NCBI RefSeq assembly: GCF_002165135.1
Contig: NZ_NFZQ01000008.1
Location: forward strand, 241,172-305,171
DNA length: 64,000 nt
Direction of reading: 5' to 3'
Source: Pseudomonas sp. SID14000
Lineage (GTDB): Bacteria; Pseudomonadota; Gammaproteobacteria; Pseudomonadales; Pseudomonadaceae
Of this stretch, positions 63,368 to 64,000 are shown piece by piece. Position numbers and translations under genes: made by a program. A model generated the notes under the pieces. That model was not told where the DNA came from and made no database searches. It worked only from the letters and a program-made list of their open reading frames with translations. Each line of letters opens with the position of its first letter. Position 1 is the first letter of the stretch.

Positions 63368-63747
63368 ACATATATAGACAAATTATAAAGTAAGATCTTT
63401 CTTACAAGTATATCCGCACTACTTCTCCTTCCCGAGGAGTACTTGAGCAGCATCCGACTCACTCAAATATATTCTTACACTTTCGACCTCGACTCAAAAG
63501 CGACAGTCGAGGCATTGTCTTGCCATTGAAACTCAACAACCACCCCTAACCTTAGCCAACTAAAGCAAGAACTTTCCTACAACACACAACCCATCAAGAA
63601 AACCACAGCACCGTACGCCCGCACGATATACGTCAATAACGCACCAATATGTCTCCATGAAATAGATGAGCAACAAGCTCATCTGTAATTAAGCAGAACT
63701 CTTTATTTCATGGGCCTACAAAGTTTGACCCTGAGCAAGGAGCTCCC
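63368..63747. other. AT-rich intergenic region before a type VI effector gene
   Basis: 380 bp, visibly poorer in GC than the rest. No gene seen. It contains an AGATGAGC-AACAA-GCTCATCT hairpin at 63664-63684 without a T-run. A gcaaggagctccc ribosome site precedes ATG 63748. Confidence 0.5.
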
Positions 63748-64000
63748 ATGACTGACGCTTCCGTCAGCAGCGCCACCTCCGGCCCAGCCTGTAGCGCACG
63801 CATCCCCATCCTGCCGGTGCGCTACGCCATCGTGCCGCGCACCGGCGATATGCCCGCCTGCCGCTATGCCGATGCAGGCTTCAACCTCGAACAAGGCTTC
63901 GGGCCGCTGCAACACTCTGCCTACACCCTGCGCGCGCTGCGACCGGGCTATGTCTACGTGTTCATGCAAGGCGCTCTGGGCCAGAAGCTGGTCATCCATG
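63748..64000 (+). CDS. VasX-like type VI secretion effector, N-terminal part
   Basis: Only 84 codons lie in the window; the gene runs off the end. The N-terminus [20 protein letters not shown] and [15 protein letters not shown] are typical of the conserved N-terminal region of VasX/BTH_I2691-type effectors, large pore-forming toxins delivered by the type VI system. The toxic and membrane segments would lie downstream. Confidence 0.75.
   Translation, partial: MTDASVSSATSGPACSARIPILPVRYAIVPRTGDMPACRYADAGFNLEQGFGPLQHSAYTLRALRPGYVYVFMQGALGQKLVIH

Noticed and set aside
1..64000. tRNA or rRNA genes
   Set aside because: No cloverleaf with a GGTTCGAATC-type T-loop and no rRNA-like stretch was noticed; a tRNAscan-SE run would settle this.

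Overview
The window is 64 kb of a high-GC gamma-proteobacterial chromosome, almost certainly a Pseudomonas of the P. putida group. The evidence is the gene families (muxABC-opmB efflux operon, D-lysine catabolic genes amaC/dpkA/amaD, a PQQ dehydrogenase with an OprB-family porin, FecI/FecR signalling), the codon use, and the many inverted pairs of ~35-bp P. putida-type REP elements after genes. From memory, the order of genes from about 1 to 46.6 kb resembles P. putida KT2440 around PP_3558-PP_3598; this was not checked by search. No tRNA, rRNA, CRISPR array, transposase or prophage gene is visible.

Layout. 0-8 kb: the end of a glycine-betaine type ABC permease, then regulators and exporters (two LysR, one GlxA-type AraC regulator, AEC, LysE and MFS transporters), a secreted CAP-domain protein and a cupin. 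8.3-12.1 kb: membrane PQQ dehydrogenase, best read as quinate dehydrogenase QuiA, with an OprB-like porin. 12.2-16.2 kb: two divergent pairs, DUF1028 plus ArgE-like deacylase and flavin monooxygenase plus RidA, probably one uncharacterised catabolic module. 16.4-20.4 kb: TonB receptor, FecR and FecI-type sigma factor with a candidate Fur box. 20.4-25.5 kb: phosphoglucomutase, DUF1345, DUF1652 and an MHYT-GGDEF-EAL c-di-GMP enzyme. 25.8-34.8 kb: RND efflux operon muxABC-opmB, each gene overlapping the next by ATGA. 35.1-37.1 kb: thiol peroxidase and an HAAAP amino-acid transporter. 37.4-46.6 kb: D-lysine catabolism (aminotransferase, piperideine-2-carboxylate reductase, RpiR regulator, polar amino-acid ABC transporter, FAD D-amino-acid oxidase/dehydrogenase) and a PuuD-like amidotransferase behind a strongly structured leader. 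46.9-49.7 kb: small membrane and secreted proteins, a LysR regulator and a YdcZ-type transporter.

The most interesting segment is 49,885-59,905: nine tightly packed same-strand genes that look like an undescribed specialised-metabolite cluster. In order: MarR regulator, FeeM-type N-acyl amino acid synthase, SAM methyltransferase, VAO/PCMH flavin oxidase, AlkC-like HEAT-repeat DNA alkylation repair protein, AhpC/TSA peroxiredoxin, a flavin-dependent halogenase with all hallmark motifs, an amidase with intact Lys-Ser-Ser triad, and a CPA2 cation/proton antiporter. N-acyl synthase plus amidase suggests an acyl-masked precursor; the AlkC-like gene suggests self-protection against DNA alkylation. 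Both are inferences. The window ends with a two-module periplasmic protein, a Fiu/PiuA-like receptor behind candidate Fur boxes, a small lipoprotein, an AT-rich gap and the start of a VasX-like type VI effector.
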